A stretch of DNA of 61,997 bases from Candidatus Contubernalis alkalaceticus (GCF_022558445.1 NZ_CP054699.1:2178004-2240000); one strand, 5' to 3'. Shown: positions 26,929 through 35,719, counted from the stretch's first letter. Notes: generated by a model from the letters alone, not told the origin. A program made the numbers and translations.

Positions 26929-28026
26929 CTAAAAAGCCAGCCTCTCTTCAATAATTCCCCCTCCCAGGACCTGTTCTCCCCGGTAAAAAACTACCGCCTG
27001 TCCTGGAGTAACTGCCCTTTGAGGTTCTTTAAAACTGATTATCACCCTACCGGGGGCCAATGGAGTTAATTGTGCCTCCACCTCCGGAGACCGATAACGA
27101 ATTTTTACCGTAAGGTCCTGCTGCTCCAAAGGTTCACCGGAAACACAACTTACTTCCCCGGCATAGAGATCGGCTGCAAAGAGCTCTTCTCTTTTTCCCA
27201 CCACTACGGCATTTGTGGAATAATCTATATCTACCACATAAATAGGATATCCTACCGCCAGGCCCAATCCTTTCCGCTGCCCCACGGTGTAAAAAGGAAG
27301 TCCCTGATGGGTTCCTATTCTTTCCCCTGAAGTAAGTAGAAAAGGGCCAGGACTGAAGGTAACCTTTCCTTCTCTTTTTATAAAACCTTTATAGTCATTA
27401 TCTTCTATAAAACATATCTCCTGACTCTCCGGCTTTTCCATAACCTCCAGATTCAAACTTCGGGCCTTTTCCCGGACCTCCTCTTTAAGGTAACCGCCCA
27501 GAGGGAAAAGAATTTTCTTGAGCTTATCTTGGGTAAGGCTGAATAAAAAATAAGTCTGGTCCTTGCCGGGATCCCGGGCTTTCTGCAGAAAATATTTTTG
27601 CCGTTGGTCATTGTAAATAATGCGGGCATAGTGTCCGGTGGCCAGGTAATCTGCTCCCAAAGAAAAAGCTTCTTTCATTAAGCGGTCAAATTTAATATGA
27701 AGATTACAAACTACACAGGGGTTAGGTGTCCTCCCCCGCTCATATTCTTTCAAAAAGTAATCAACCACCCTTTCTCTAAAATCTCCGGACAGGTCCAGGA
27801 CATGATGAGCAATGCCCAGCTGCTGACAAACCTTTCGGGCATCCTCCACTGCATTATTAATTTTACCGGCGGCGGTATTTCCTTCTTGGTCGTGGTATCC
27901 TGCGGAAGGACAAATAGTCATAGTAACACCAAATATGGGATAACCGGCTTCTTTTAAAACTGCCGCCGTTACCGAACTATCCACCCCTCCGCTCATGGCC
28001 ACCGCTACGCTACCTTTTCCAATCAT
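26929..28026 (-). CDS. mnmA: tRNA 2-thiouridine(34) synthase MnmA
   Basis: A 365-residue PP-loop enzyme. ATP-binding loop AMSGGVDSSVTA (about 10-21), catalytic cysteines in NPCVVCNLHIKFD (about 103) and SQEICF (about 200), and GQRKGLGLAVGYPIYV. It thiolates U34 of tRNA-Lys, -Glu and -Gln using sulfur from a cysteine desulfurase. No iscS or nifS gene lies beside it in this window. ATG start with AGGTG upstream. Confidence 0.96.
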   Translation of the reverse strand: MIGKGSVAVAMSGGVDSSVTAAVLKEAGYPIFGVTMTICPSAGYHDQEGNTAAGKINNAVEDARKVCQQLGIAHHVLDLSGDFRERVVDYFLKEYERGRTPNPCVVCNLHIKFDRLMKEAFSLGADYLATGHYARIIYNDQRQKYFLQKARDPGKDQTYFLFSLTQDKLKKILFPLGGYLKEEVREKARSLNLEVMEKPESQEICFIEDNDYKGFIKREGKVTFSPGPFLLTSGERIGTHQGLPFYTVGQRKGLGLAVGYPIYVVDIDYSTNAVVVGKREELFAADLYAGEVSCVSGEPLEQQDLTVKIRYRSPEVEAQLTPLAPGRVIISFKEPQRAVTPGQAVVFYRGEQVLGGGIIEERLAF

Positions 28027-28058
28027 ATGGTCACCTGCTCTTCTAATTATAATTTTAC

Positions 28059-28667
28059 TTACCCTTTAAGCCTTATTTTTGCCTGACCCCGGGTAATATC
28101 ATTCAATTTATTTGTAAAACTTTCATAATTCTTTGGAGGCATCACATTGTCAATTTCAACCAATGTATCGTAACGCACCGCCGTTACTTCCCCTTGAAAA
28201 CCAGATATCTCATTTATGACCTGTCCAATATAGTCATAGGGTATAATTATGGTATAGTTTCGGGTGATAACCTTTTTTTCCACCCCGGCCTCTTTTAATC
28301 CCGCTTCACTACAGGCACGGTAGGCTCTAATAAGTCCCCCTATCCCCAGCTTTACGCCGCCGAAATATCGAGTGCCTACCACCACCACGTTGGTCAGCCC
28401 CACCTTATCTATGGAGGATAAAATAGGCGGCCCTGCCGTCCCCACCGGTTCATCGGCATCAGAGGTACGCACTATTGTATCCTCCCCGGTTCCAATCCTA
28501 TAGGCAAAGGCGTTATGGGTGGCATTGGAAAACTCTTCCTTCACCCGTTGAATAAAATCCCTGGCCTGCTTTTCACTACCGCAGAAACCTACAGAGGCAA
28601 TAAATCGACAGGCCCCCACAGCTATTTTAATTCGGGCTTCTTTTTTTATGGTGAGATAATAGTCCAC
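28059..28667 (-). CDS. YigZ/IMPACT family protein
   Basis: A 202-residue protein with an N-terminal UPF0029 domain (RFIASVGFCGSEKQARDFI, NATHNAFAYRIG, SDADEPVGTAGPPIL, RYFGGVKLGIGGLIRAY) and a C-terminal DUF1949 ferredoxin-like domain. Relatives of eukaryotic IMPACT, an inhibitor of a translation kinase; the bacterial role is unresolved. GTG start lying 3 bases after the rarA stop, so the two are probably cotranscribed. Confidence 0.92.
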   Translation of the reverse strand: MDYYLTIKKEARIKIAVGACRFIASVGFCGSEKQARDFIQRVKEEFSNATHNAFAYRIGTGEDTIVRTSDADEPVGTAGPPILSSIDKVGLTNVVVVGTRYFGGVKLGIGGLIRAYRACSEAGLKEAGVEKKVITRNYTIIIPYDYIGQVINEISGFQGEVTAVRYDTLVEIDNVMPPKNYESFTNKLNDITRGQAKIRLKG

Positions 28668-28670
28668 AGC

Positions 28671-30002
28671 TTATCTACCTTTCCTTTTGGGCCAAAGCTT
28701 TTCCAAACGCCACTTAATCATCTTCTCTTCTCCGTTCTCTGAAGGCCGGTAGTAAATTTTTTCCCTAATCCCTTGGGGAAGATAATGCTGCAGCACAAAG
28801 TTTCCGGCATAGTCATGGGGATACTTATACCCCTTTCCGTGACCCATTTTCCGGGCTCCCGGATAGCTGGCATCCTTCAGATAAGGAGGGACTCCCCCGC
28901 TGCTTTTTACCTTAACCTCCTCCAAGGCCTGATTAATTCCCAGGTAAGAAGCATTGCTCTTGGGGGCTGATGCCAGGTAGGTGGCCGCTTGAGCCAATAT
29001 AATCCTGCCCTCGGGCATACCAATCATCTGAAGCGCCTGGGCTGCCGACACGGCTACAGAAAGAGCTCTTGGATCCGCGTTTCCTACATCCTCAGAGGCG
29101 CTGATTACCAGGCGGCGGGCGATAAAATTAGGATCCTCTCCAGCATTTATCATAAAAGCCAACCAGTATAGGGCTGCATCGGGGTCAGAACCCCGTATGG
29201 ATTTAATGAAAGCCGAAATAACATCAAAGTGGTTATCTCCCTGGCGGTCGTACCTGACCGCCTTTCCCTGAATAGACTCCTCTGCAGCACTCAAAGTAAT
29301 GAGACGGATACCATCCTTCCCAGGTTCCGTGGTCAAAACCGCCAGCTCCAAGGCGTTCAAGGCTACTCGGGCATCCCCGTTGGATCTTTCTACTATATGC
29401 TTCAAAGCCTCCGGTTCCAAATGAGGATTATAAGAGGCCATTCCCCTGTTTTTATCCTTCAGGGCCCTTTCCAGTATTTTTTCGATATCTTGATTTTCCA
29501 AAGGCTTAAAGGGAAATACCGTTGAACGGGAGAGCAGGGGAGAAATCACCGTGAAATATGGGTTTTCCGTAGTAGCTCCGATGAGGATAACCGTCCCCTC
29601 CTCCACCGAAGGCAGCAGGGCATCCTGCTGTGCTTTATTAAAACGGTGAATTTCATCGATGAACAGGATGGTTCTCTGCCCTTCCATCCCTAACAGTTCT
29701 TTGGCCTTTTTAATAACCTCTTTTATATCCTTTACCCCGGACATTACCGCATTTAGCTGAAAGAAACGGGCTTTGGAGGTTTGGGCGATAATACGGGCAG
29801 CAGTGGTTTTCCCCGTGCCCGGGGGTCCGTAGAAAACCGCGGAAGAAAAACGGTCCGCCTGGATAAGGCGCCGCAATAACTTTCCTTCCCCTAAAATATC
29901 CTCCTGACCAAAAAAATCATCCAGATTCTCCGGCCTCATCTTTAAAGCCAGGGGAGACTTTTGAGCCAGCTCCTGTTCCCAACTGTACTGAATAATATCC
30001 AT
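28671..30002 (-). CDS. rarA: Replication-associated recombination protein RarA
   Basis: A 443-residue AAA+ ATPase (MgsA/RarA/WRNIP1 group). Features: [17 protein letters not shown], Walker [14 protein letters not shown] (about 60), Walker [11 protein letters not shown], sensor 1 GATTENP, and the C-terminal tetramerisation part with [16 protein letters not shown] and [12 protein letters not shown]. It acts at stalled replication forks. ATG 30002 is placed by AGGCGGG 7 bases upstream; GTG 30011 is less likely. A hairpin lies immediately before the ribosome site (30021-30039). Confidence 0.96.
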   Translation of the reverse strand: MDIIQYSWEQELAQKSPLALKMRPENLDDFFGQEDILGEGKLLRRLIQADRFSSAVFYGPPGTGKTTAARIIAQTSKARFFQLNAVMSGVKDIKEVIKKAKELLGMEGQRTILFIDEIHRFNKAQQDALLPSVEEGTVILIGATTENPYFTVISPLLSRSTVFPFKPLENQDIEKILERALKDKNRGMASYNPHLEPEALKHIVERSNGDARVALNALELAVLTTEPGKDGIRLITLSAAEESIQGKAVRYDRQGDNHFDVISAFIKSIRGSDPDAALYWLAFMINAGEDPNFIARRLVISASEDVGNADPRALSVAVSAAQALQMIGMPEGRIILAQAATYLASAPKSNASYLGINQALEEVKVKSSGGVPPYLKDASYPGARKMGHGKGYKYPHDYAGNFVLQHYLPQGIREKIYYRPSENGEEKMIKWRLEKLWPKRKGR

Positions 30003-30020
30003 AAAATACACCCGCCTTCA

Positions 30021-30039
30021 CCAGGGTCTGGTACCCTGG
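30021..30039 (-). promoter_or_regulatory. Hairpin just upstream of the rarA ribosome site
   Basis: CCAGGGT and ACCCTGG form a 7-bp GC-rich stem with a 5-base loop, a few bases before the rarA Shine-Dalgarno sequence. There is no T-run, so it is not a terminator; a role in translation control is only a possibility. Confidence 0.35.
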
Positions 30040-30220
30040 AAACCAGTGGACAGTTCCTTGGCCTTCCCTTCAATCCGCGCTTTGTTAAAGACAGCGATCT
30101 GACCATCCCCTGGTCTTACTTTTTTAATAACTGAGTAATTAAACATATTATACCATTTTTCGGTACTCGGAACAAGTGTTTGTTTGAAATTTTATCCTCT
30201 GCAAACTTCAAACTTAACTA

Positions 30221-31597
30221 TCAAGAATTTTGAGCAAGAAATATTTCTGCCTGTACCGCCAAAGCACATTCCAACCTTTTCTTTTCCAACTTGCAACCCA
30301 GGGCATAAGGCTTGTAAACGTCTCCATTGAAATGGTGAGCATTAGCATGACAGCCGCCCCCGCAGTAAAATTTAGCCCAGCAGGAACCACATTCCTCCTT
30401 GCTGTTGACGTTAACCTTTAAAAAACCTTCATATATTATCCTGTCAAATTCCATACTTCGGGTCACATCCCCCATCAAAAACTCCTTTTCCCCCACAAAC
30501 TGATGGCAGGGGTAAATGTGGCCCTCCGGGGACAGGGCCAAATACTCCGTGCCCGCTCCGCAGCCGGCCAATCTCTTTTTAATACAGGGCCCGCGGCTGA
30601 GGTCCAGGTTAAAATGGAAAAAAGAAAAAGAGCTTTCAGTCCCATGAGATTCCAAATAAAAACGGGAAATCTGCTCATACTGACAGTATAGCTGGGGCAG
30701 GTGCTCCTCCTTCAGAGCATATGGAGCCGCCGCCGGGGCCACCACCGGTTCCAAAGATATTTCTTTAAACCCAAGGCTTGCCAAATGCTTTAAATCTTCA
30801 CTGAAATCCTGATTATAAGCCGTAAAAGTCCCCCGAAGATAATACTCCTGGTGATTTCTCTCCTCCACAAATTTTAGGTATTTGGGCACCAACCGGTCGT
30901 AACTGCTGGAACCGTTTTTTTTGAGAACCCTAACCCGGTCATTTACTTCTTTCCTACCGTCCAAACTCAAAACCACACTGAATCCCTGCCCAATTACATA
31001 ATCTTGAACCTCCTGGTTCAGCAAAAGGCCGTTGGTGGTCAATGTAAACTTAAACTCTTTTCCCGACTCCCTTCCCTTTTTCCGGGCGTAATCCACAGTA
31101 TCTTTAATAACTTGAAAATTTAAAAGGGGTTCTCCGCCAAAAAAGTCAACCTCACAATTTTTACGAGAACCGGAATTTTTAATTATAAAATCTACTCCCC
31201 GGAAAGCCACCTCCCGGGACATCAGGCTTTTCTTTCCCCCAAAGGAACCCTTCCCGGCAAAACAGTAACTGCATTCCATGTTGCAATCGTGGGCCATATG
31301 AAAACACATGGCTTTTATAATATACTCCGAAGGCCTTTTATAGCCCTCCAAAAAATCCGGTGAGAAAAGCAGTCCGTTCTCAATAAGTTTTCCTATCTCC
31401 TCCAGGGTTTCGGCAATCACCTGGTGATGGTATTTCCCCTCCAATTGAGCGGCAATCTGGTCCAAATCAAAACCCTGCTCCAAAAGGCTGATAATTTCCC
31501 ACCCCGACGGATCCACCAAATGAACAGCTCCACTGTTGACATCCAGAACAATTTTCAAATCATCATAACAGTATTTATGTATCATTCCATTAACCAA
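30221..31597 (-). CDS. scfB: SCIFF peptide radical SAM maturase (thioether-forming)
   Basis: A 458-residue radical SAM/SPASM enzyme. A precursor-recognition domain (about 1-90) precedes the CNMECSYC iron-sulfur motif (about 100), DFFGGEPLLNF and LTTNGLLLN. The C-terminal SPASM region carries CGAGTEYLALSPEGHIYPCHQF and CGSCWAKFYCGGGC in two stretches, binding auxiliary clusters. It installs thioether bonds from Cys to alpha carbons of the SCIFF peptide encoded just upstream. TTG 31597 is supported by AGGGGG 7 bases before it. A terminator between the two genes suggests a lower level of maturase than of peptide. Confidence 0.95.
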   Translation of the reverse strand: MVNGMIHKYCYDDLKIVLDVNSGAVHLVDPSGWEIISLLEQGFDLDQIAAQLEGKYHHQVIAETLEEIGKLIENGLLFSPDFLEGYKRPSEYIIKAMCFHMAHDCNMECSYCFAGKGSFGGKKSLMSREVAFRGVDFIIKNSGSRKNCEVDFFGGEPLLNFQVIKDTVDYARKKGRESGKEFKFTLTTNGLLLNQEVQDYVIGQGFSVVLSLDGRKEVNDRVRVLKKNGSSSYDRLVPKYLKFVEERNHQEYYLRGTFTAYNQDFSEDLKHLASLGFKEISLEPVVAPAAAPYALKEEHLPQLYCQYEQISRFYLESHGTESSFSFFHFNLDLSRGPCIKKRLAGCGAGTEYLALSPEGHIYPCHQFVGEKEFLMGDVTRSMEFDRIIYEGFLKVNVNSKEECGSCWAKFYCGGGCHANAHHFNGDVYKPYALGCKLEKKRLECALAVQAEIFLAQNS

Positions 31598-31612
31598 GTG
31601 TAATCCCCCTAA

Positions 31613-31640
31613 TAAGAAAAAAGTAGTCAGCGACTACTTT
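31613..31640 (-). terminator. Terminator/attenuator between SCIFF gene and maturase
   Basis: Stem AGTAGTC / GACTACT with a 3-base loop (31622-31638) extended by A-T pairs, followed by a T6 run on the minus strand. It overlaps the scfA stop codon and lies 16 bases or so before the maturase start. Confidence 0.75.
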
Positions 31641-31792
31641 TCTTTGTCTTTATTTTCCCTCTGGCAGGCTTGATTCCCAACAGTGCAGGAAGTCTTACAG
31701 GCCGACTGACAGGAGGTCTGGCATTCCCCACATCCGCCTTCCTTAAAAGATGATTTCAAATCCGATAAATTTATGGTTTTTACATGCTTCAT
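31634..31792 (-). CDS. scfA: SCIFF six-cysteine peptide precursor
   Basis: A 52-residue peptide starting ATG 31792 behind a strong AAGGGGG site. The leader MKHVKTINLSDLKSSF is followed by a core with exactly six cysteines at 21, 24, 28, 32, 36 and 43, spaced CGEC, CQTSC, CQSAC, CKTSC and a last Cys after TVGNQA. This is the nearly universal clostridial SCIFF ('six cysteines in forty-five') sequence. The peptide is modified by the adjacent radical SAM enzyme; its biological role is not known. It is preceded by a near-ideal promoter and followed by a terminator. Confidence 0.96.
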   Translation of the reverse strand: MKHVKTINLSDLKSSFKEGGCGECQTSCQSACKTSCTVGNQACQRENKDKEK

Positions 31793-31858
31793 TATATATT
31801 TCCCCCTTAAAATAAAATTTCTTATATTCCTTTTTAAAACTTATTTAATATATGTATC

Positions 31859-31887
31859 ATTATAGCAGTGATAAAAACTCACCGCAA
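31859..31887 (-). promoter_or_regulatory. Sigma-A-type promoter of the SCIFF locus
   Basis: On the minus strand TTGCGG (31882-31887), a 17-base spacer and TATAAT (31859-31864). The perfect -10 box fits a highly expressed short transcript. Confidence 0.65.
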
Positions 31888-31932
31888 GCATCTCCTACGG
31901 GTTTTATTACCCTGTTTTACCAGGTAAATATG

Positions 31933-33141
31933 CTATATATTAACTGTCTCCGTTCTCTCTGCCCCCCTAATCTCACCGGATTTCAACAGAGCATACTTGG
32001 TTAATAGAGGTCCGGTTACCTCATAAAATGTAACCGCCGCCAGTTCAACCGCCGTAATAGCTGCTATCAGTTCCATTCCCGGAAATCGACCCTGCAAAAA
32101 AAGTATTAATCCAATACTAACCCCGGCTTTGGGAAGCATGGCCAGGCCTAAATATTTCTCGACATTTTCCCCAGCAGAGGTGACTCTACCCCCCCAGTAA
32201 CAGCCCAATATCTTCCCCCCTGCCCTAGTAATAATATATACGGTTGCCGCCAGCCAATTTGACAAAAGATAATCCAGATGCAGGCTGGCCCCCGCCAGAG
32301 TAAAGAAAACAATAAATATCGGTGCCTCAATACTTTCCAGTTGATTAAGAAAGGGCCTATCTATTAAGTTTACCGCTGTAAAACCACAGAGCATATTGGT
32401 CAAAAGCGGAGATATCTCCAACAAATGAGCCGCTCCACTGTTAAAAAGAACTGCTGCCAACAGTAAAACCAGAACCTCATTTCCATCCCGTATTTTATTT
32501 AATAAAAATGACATTATTAACCCTATAATACTGCCCAACAGAATGGATAGAAAAATCTCTCTCAAAGGTATCATCATAGCCGCTAAATCTAATATACCTT
32601 GATCTAACATAAAAATTTTAACCAGGGCTACGGATATTCCTACAATGATAATACATAAAGCATCGTCTAAAGCAATAACTCCCATTAAAGTGCTGGTCAC
32701 CGGCCCTTTAGCCTTGTACTCCCTGATTACAGCAACGGTTGCAGCCGGGGCTGTAGCAGTAGCTAAAGAAGCCAGCAGCAATGAAGACACCAGAGATTGA
32801 CCCATAAACAACCTCATTCCCGCCATGACCACCAAAAAGGTTAATACAACCTGAAACAGAGTAATCACTACAATGCTTTTGCCGATCTTTTTAATTTTTG
32901 AGTATTTAAGCTCTCCCCCGATAATCAGTGCAATAAGCCCCAGCCCTAATGTTTTTATCGGATCAAAGCTTGTACTTAAACTATCTGAAACAATATGAAA
33001 AACAGAAGGACCTACTAAAAAACCAGCAATACAATATCCAGCTACTGCGGGCATTTTAATTCTTTTGGCTATTTGACCACCCATATAACCAATTATAATA
33101 ACTAATCCTGCCCACAGAAGTACCTCCATTTCATCATACAC
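31933..33141 (-). CDS. Cation:proton antiporter (CPA/KefB-like, no TrkA domain)
   Basis: A 402-residue membrane protein with about 12 hydrophobic segments. CPA-family motifs: GYCIAGFLVGPSVF near 37 and the paired acidic residues in VIALDDALCIIIVG near 155, expected to carry cation/proton exchange. It ends after the membrane part, without the C-terminal RCK/TrkA nucleotide-binding domains of KefB. GTG 33141 is set by AAGGTGA 6 bases upstream. A PII-like protein gene precedes it by 72 bases, suggesting that transport is gated by a soluble sensor in place of the missing RCK domain. The transported ion cannot be read from sequence. Confidence 0.87.
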   Translation of the reverse strand: MYDEMEVLLWAGLVIIIGYMGGQIAKRIKMPAVAGYCIAGFLVGPSVFHIVSDSLSTSFDPIKTLGLGLIALIIGGELKYSKIKKIGKSIVVITLFQVVLTFLVVMAGMRLFMGQSLVSSLLLASLATATAPAATVAVIREYKAKGPVTSTLMGVIALDDALCIIIVGISVALVKIFMLDQGILDLAAMMIPLREIFLSILLGSIIGLIMSFLLNKIRDGNEVLVLLLAAVLFNSGAAHLLEISPLLTNMLCGFTAVNLIDRPFLNQLESIEAPIFIVFFTLAGASLHLDYLLSNWLAATVYIITRAGGKILGCYWGGRVTSAGENVEKYLGLAMLPKAGVSIGLILFLQGRFPGMELIAAITAVELAAVTFYEVTGPLLTKYALLKSGEIRGAERTETVNI

Positions 33142-33213
33142 CCTAATTCACCTTCTACGACGAATTATTTAAAAACCGAATTTTTAAATCTACTAATAAA
33201 ACATGATAATTTT

Positions 33214-33576
33214 TCATTCAATAGGGCTTTGAGTACAGTCCTTAATATTATCAGCCAATCCAAAAACGTTATCCACATCTAGAGTAAAAATGATACCGGT
33301 GCCCGGTTCCTTGAATTCTCCTACAACCCTTTTGACCAAGTTGATAGCTTCTTGAAGATGACATTCATGTATAATAGAAAAAATAACCTTGTTGGCAGGC
33401 CTCTCTCCACTGAAGAGATGACTAAGTCCCCCGAACAAAGGCACGTGATTGGAAAGTATCCTGCCCATTCCTGTAGAGTCAATAACTGTTGCGCCCCGAA
33501 TGCCAATATCTATAAAACCCTCCAATAATTCATTTAACTCATCAGTTTTATTCAATACTAAAACCAGTAATTTCAC
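33214..33576 (-). CDS. PII-like signalling protein paired with antiporter
   Basis: About 120 residues with a PII/CutA-like ferredoxin fold: KLLVLVLNKTDELNELLEGF, then IRGATVIDSTGMG, then NKVIFSIIHECHLQEAINLV. The order beta-alpha-beta with GATVIDS resembles the start of the GlnB T-loop region, but the classical uridylylated Tyr is not evident. GTG 33576 fits AGGTGA 8 bases upstream better than GTG 33588, which overlaps that site. Cotranscription with the antiporter suggests a regulatory subunit that binds a nucleotide or metabolite. Confidence 0.75.
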   Translation of the reverse strand: MKLLVLVLNKTDELNELLEGFIDIGIRGATVIDSTGMGRILSNHVPLFGGLSHLFSGERPANKVIFSIIHECHLQEAINLVKRVVGEFKEPGTGIIFTLDVDNVFGLADNIKDCTQSPIE

Positions 33577-33614
33577 TCTTATACTCACCTCACGTTTAAT
33601 TATTTTCTGTGTAA

Positions 33615-33633
33615 AACATGTTAATTACATGTT
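33615..33633. promoter_or_regulatory. Candidate operator palindrome upstream of the PII-like gene
   Basis: AACATG, 7 bases, then CATGTT: a 19-base inverted repeat with an AT-rich centre, 39 bases before the PII-like start. It could bind a regulator; none is identified. Confidence 0.4.
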
Positions 33634-33713
33634 CACATTATTAAAATGCCACTGAATACCTCTTTTTTAAAAATATTACTCATCTTATTATACTACTTTG
33701 TATTTTTAATGGC

Positions 33714-33744
33714 AAAAAAATAAAAACCGCAGTATGCGGTTTTT
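33714..33744 (-). terminator. Terminator after the DUF1858 gene
   Basis: Perfect 10-bp stem AAAAACCGCA / TGCGGTTTTT with a GTA loop, followed by T7 on the minus strand. Its arm reaches the DUF1858 stop codon. Confidence 0.85.
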
Positions 33745-33937
33745 ATGCTGTTGCAGCATTCAACTTCTTGACCAGTTCATCAGGGTCAACACCGTGGGCT
33801 CGTGCCGCTTCTGCTACAGATTCCCCTGCTGCAGTGGGACACCCCAGACACTGCATTCCCATCTCAAACAAAACTTTGGCAGTGTTTGGATTTGCCTGTA
33901 AAACTTCAGCAATAGTCATATCCTTGGTAATAGCCAT
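33743..33937 (-). CDS. DUF1858 domain protein
   Basis: A 64-residue protein matching the DUF1858 family: [28 protein letters not shown], shown here as a helix followed by the CLGC pair, then [21 protein letters not shown]. The family is common in anaerobes, often fused to or near hybrid-cluster or sulfur-redox proteins; its function is unknown. The pair of cysteines may bind a metal or act in redox. It has its own promoter and terminator, forming a single-gene unit. Confidence 0.92.
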   Translation of the reverse strand: MAITKDMTIAEVLQANPNTAKVLFEMGMQCLGCPTAAGESVAEAARAHGVDPDELVKKLNAATA

Positions 33938-33969
33938 ATGTAATTAAACCCCCTAAGATTATTTCCTCT

Positions 33970-33998
33970 ATTCTAACTTTTTTACATATAATAGTCAA
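33970..33998 (-). promoter_or_regulatory. Sigma-A-type promoter of the DUF1858 gene
   Basis: On the minus strand TTGACT (33993-33998), a 17-base spacer and TAGAAT (33970-33975), about 33 bases before the start codon. Confidence 0.6.
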
Positions 33999-34194
33999 GG
34001 TATACCCCTTAGACGATTTAAGCTTACCCTAATTTTTAAAATTAATCTCATTCTTTTCTTTTGTATTCCCATAATGCATCCCACATAGCCTTAATTTATA
34101 ATTAACACGATGTCCTCTTTTTTCTGCTTATTTATATAATTTGGCAAACTTTTATATGTATTTTGACGTCTATAAGTAAAGGAGGTGATTCTAT

Positions 34195-34719
34195 ATGAAA
34201 AAATATCTATGTCTATTGGCTTTTATAATTATTGGTTTGGCTCTCTTGGCAGGATGCGATAATTATGAAAATAACGTAGAAACAGAAAACAACATAACAG
34301 AAAATACTTCCAGCCAATCTGCTGATACGACTGAATGGGAACCTACACCATATGAAACTGTAAAAAACTTTGACGGCGTTACTATGACTATAAAGAAAGG
34401 AACAGCGTCCTCTACCGGATTGACAGTAACATTTAAGAATAACTCTAACAGTCAGTGCATCTATGGCGATTACTTTTGGTTGGAAAAGAAAATAAATGAA
34501 AGATGGTACCAGGTTCCCGTCGCTATAGAAGGCGATTATGGATTTAATGATATTGGCTATGATCTGCGGTCTGAAGACAATGGGGAATGGGCAGTAGATT
34601 GGGACTGGCTCTATGGAAGCCTGGACACAGGTGAATACCGCATAGTAAAAAATATAATGGATTTTAAAAGTTCAGGGGATTATGATACTTACTATTTGAC
34701 TGCAGAGTTTTCAATTTAA
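34195..34719 (+). CDS. Lipoprotein with immunoglobulin-like (Big_14-type) domain
   Basis: A 174-residue secreted lipoprotein. The signal peptide ends in the lipobox LLAGC (Cys about 22). A low-complexity Asn/Thr/Ser linker follows, then a beta-rich domain (about 60-174) with TASSTGLTVTFKNNS, WLEKKINERWYQVP and DTGEYRIVKNI, the pattern of the Ig-like domain seen in many Firmicutes lipoproteins. Function is unknown. It is one of the few plus-strand genes and has a perfect AAAGGAGGTGAT ribosome site. An inverted-repeat element follows its stop. Confidence 0.82.
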   Translation: MKKYLCLLAFIIIGLALLAGCDNYENNVETENNITENTSSQSADTTEWEPTPYETVKNFDGVTMTIKKGTASSTGLTVTFKNNSNSQCIYGDYFWLEKKINERWYQVPVAIEGDYGFNDIGYDLRSEDNGEWAVDWDWLYGSLDTGEYRIVKNIMDFKSSGDYDTYYLTAEFSI

Positions 34720-34739
34720 AGGGAATGGGAGAGATGAGT

Positions 34740-34820
34740 GGACAGATTCCTTGTCCCAGTTGACAGCATATCGGGGACAGACAGGGATAAGGGAAAGAAA
34801 ATGGGACAAGGAACCTGTCC
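34740..34820. repeat. REPIN-like pair of inverted short palindromes
   Basis: GGACAGATTCCTTGTCCCA at 34740-34758 and its complement (18 of 19 bases) at 34802-34820 enclose 43 bases. Each arm is itself a small hairpin (GGACA ... TGTCC). The arrangement, two palindromes facing each other in an intergenic space, is that of REPIN-type mobile repeats. Confidence 0.6.
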
Positions 34821-34835
34821 GCCCCTTCTCGGTCC

Positions 34836-35681
34836 CTACATCATAAAAATATCTTGAAACCGCTCCAGCTGTTCCATAAACTCTGCAAACTCTTCGGGTA
34901 GAAGGGACTGGTGGCCGTCGGATAGGGCACAGGAGGGTTCTCCGTGTACCTCTACCATAAGGCCGTCGGCACCGGCTACCAGGGCTGCTTTACCCATAGA
35001 CGGAACCAAATCCCGGATTCCGGTACCGTGGCTGGGATCTACAAAGACCGGCAGATGGCTGAGCTTTTTAATCAGGGGAATGGCGTTTAAATCCAGGGTG
35101 TTCCGGGTCAGGGGCTCAAAGGTTCTAATGCCCCTTTCACATAGAATAACTTTATGGTTTCCGGCACTCATAATATATTCCGCGGCCAGAAGCCATTCTT
35201 CAATGGTGGAGGAGATACCCCTTTTCAAAAGAACAGGCTTATCCAGCTTCCCCACCTCCAGCAGCAGCTGAAAATTCTGCATGCTCCGGGAGCCCAGCTG
35301 CAGGATATCCACATAGCGGCTCACCAGTTCCACATCCCGGGTATCAATTACCTCCGTTACCGTTAAAAGTCCAGTTTCACTTCCTGTCTCCTGAAGAATT
35401 TTCAGTCCATCTATCCCCAGGCCTTGAAAACTATAAGGTGAGGATCGGGGCTTAAAAGCCCCGCCTCTTAAGATTTTAGCTCCGGCCTTCTTTACCTCAC
35501 CAGCCGTCTCCAAAAGCTGTTCTCTGGATTCCACGGCGCAGGGGCCGGCAATAATCACCTTTTCCTTCCCCCCGATCTCCACCCCTCCCAGGGGGATAAT
35601 GGTACCCCCAGGGTTAAAATTCCTTGCGGCCAATCTCAGGTCGTTCTTTATCCCCAGGCTTTTTAAACAAATAGCTTCCAT
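34836..35681 (-). CDS. aroF: 3-deoxy-7-phosphoheptulonate synthase (DAHP synthase, type I-beta core)
   Basis: A 281-residue DAHP synthase. Motifs: IAGPCAVESREQLL, GGAFKPRSSPYSFQGLG, LLKRGISSTIEEW, CERGIRTFEP and VFVDPSHGTG. It condenses phosphoenolpyruvate and erythrose 4-phosphate, the first step to aromatics. The length is close to the bare catalytic barrel: the N-terminal ferredoxin-like regulatory domain of the Thermotoga-type enzyme (about 330-340 residues) is missing. It is the last gene of the trp operon, 71 bases after trpA, with a stem-loop repeat in the gap. Feedback control is therefore likely transcriptional, through the Trp T-box. Confidence 0.93.
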   Translation of the reverse strand: MEAICLKSLGIKNDLRLAARNFNPGGTIIPLGGVEIGGKEKVIIAGPCAVESREQLLETAGEVKKAGAKILRGGAFKPRSSPYSFQGLGIDGLKILQETGSETGLLTVTEVIDTRDVELVSRYVDILQLGSRSMQNFQLLLEVGKLDKPVLLKRGISSTIEEWLLAAEYIMSAGNHKVILCERGIRTFEPLTRNTLDLNAIPLIKKLSHLPVFVDPSHGTGIRDLVPSMGKAALVAGADGLMVEVHGEPSCALSDGHQSLLPEEFAEFMEQLERFQDIFMM

Positions 35682-35719
35682 ATATTTAAACCTCCCTCTA
35701 TGGACAAACCTGCCAAGGA

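Noticed and set aside
30047-30066. A further copy of the GGACA...TGTCC element
   Set aside because: GGACAGTTCCTTGGCC is similar to one arm but lacks the second half of the stem.
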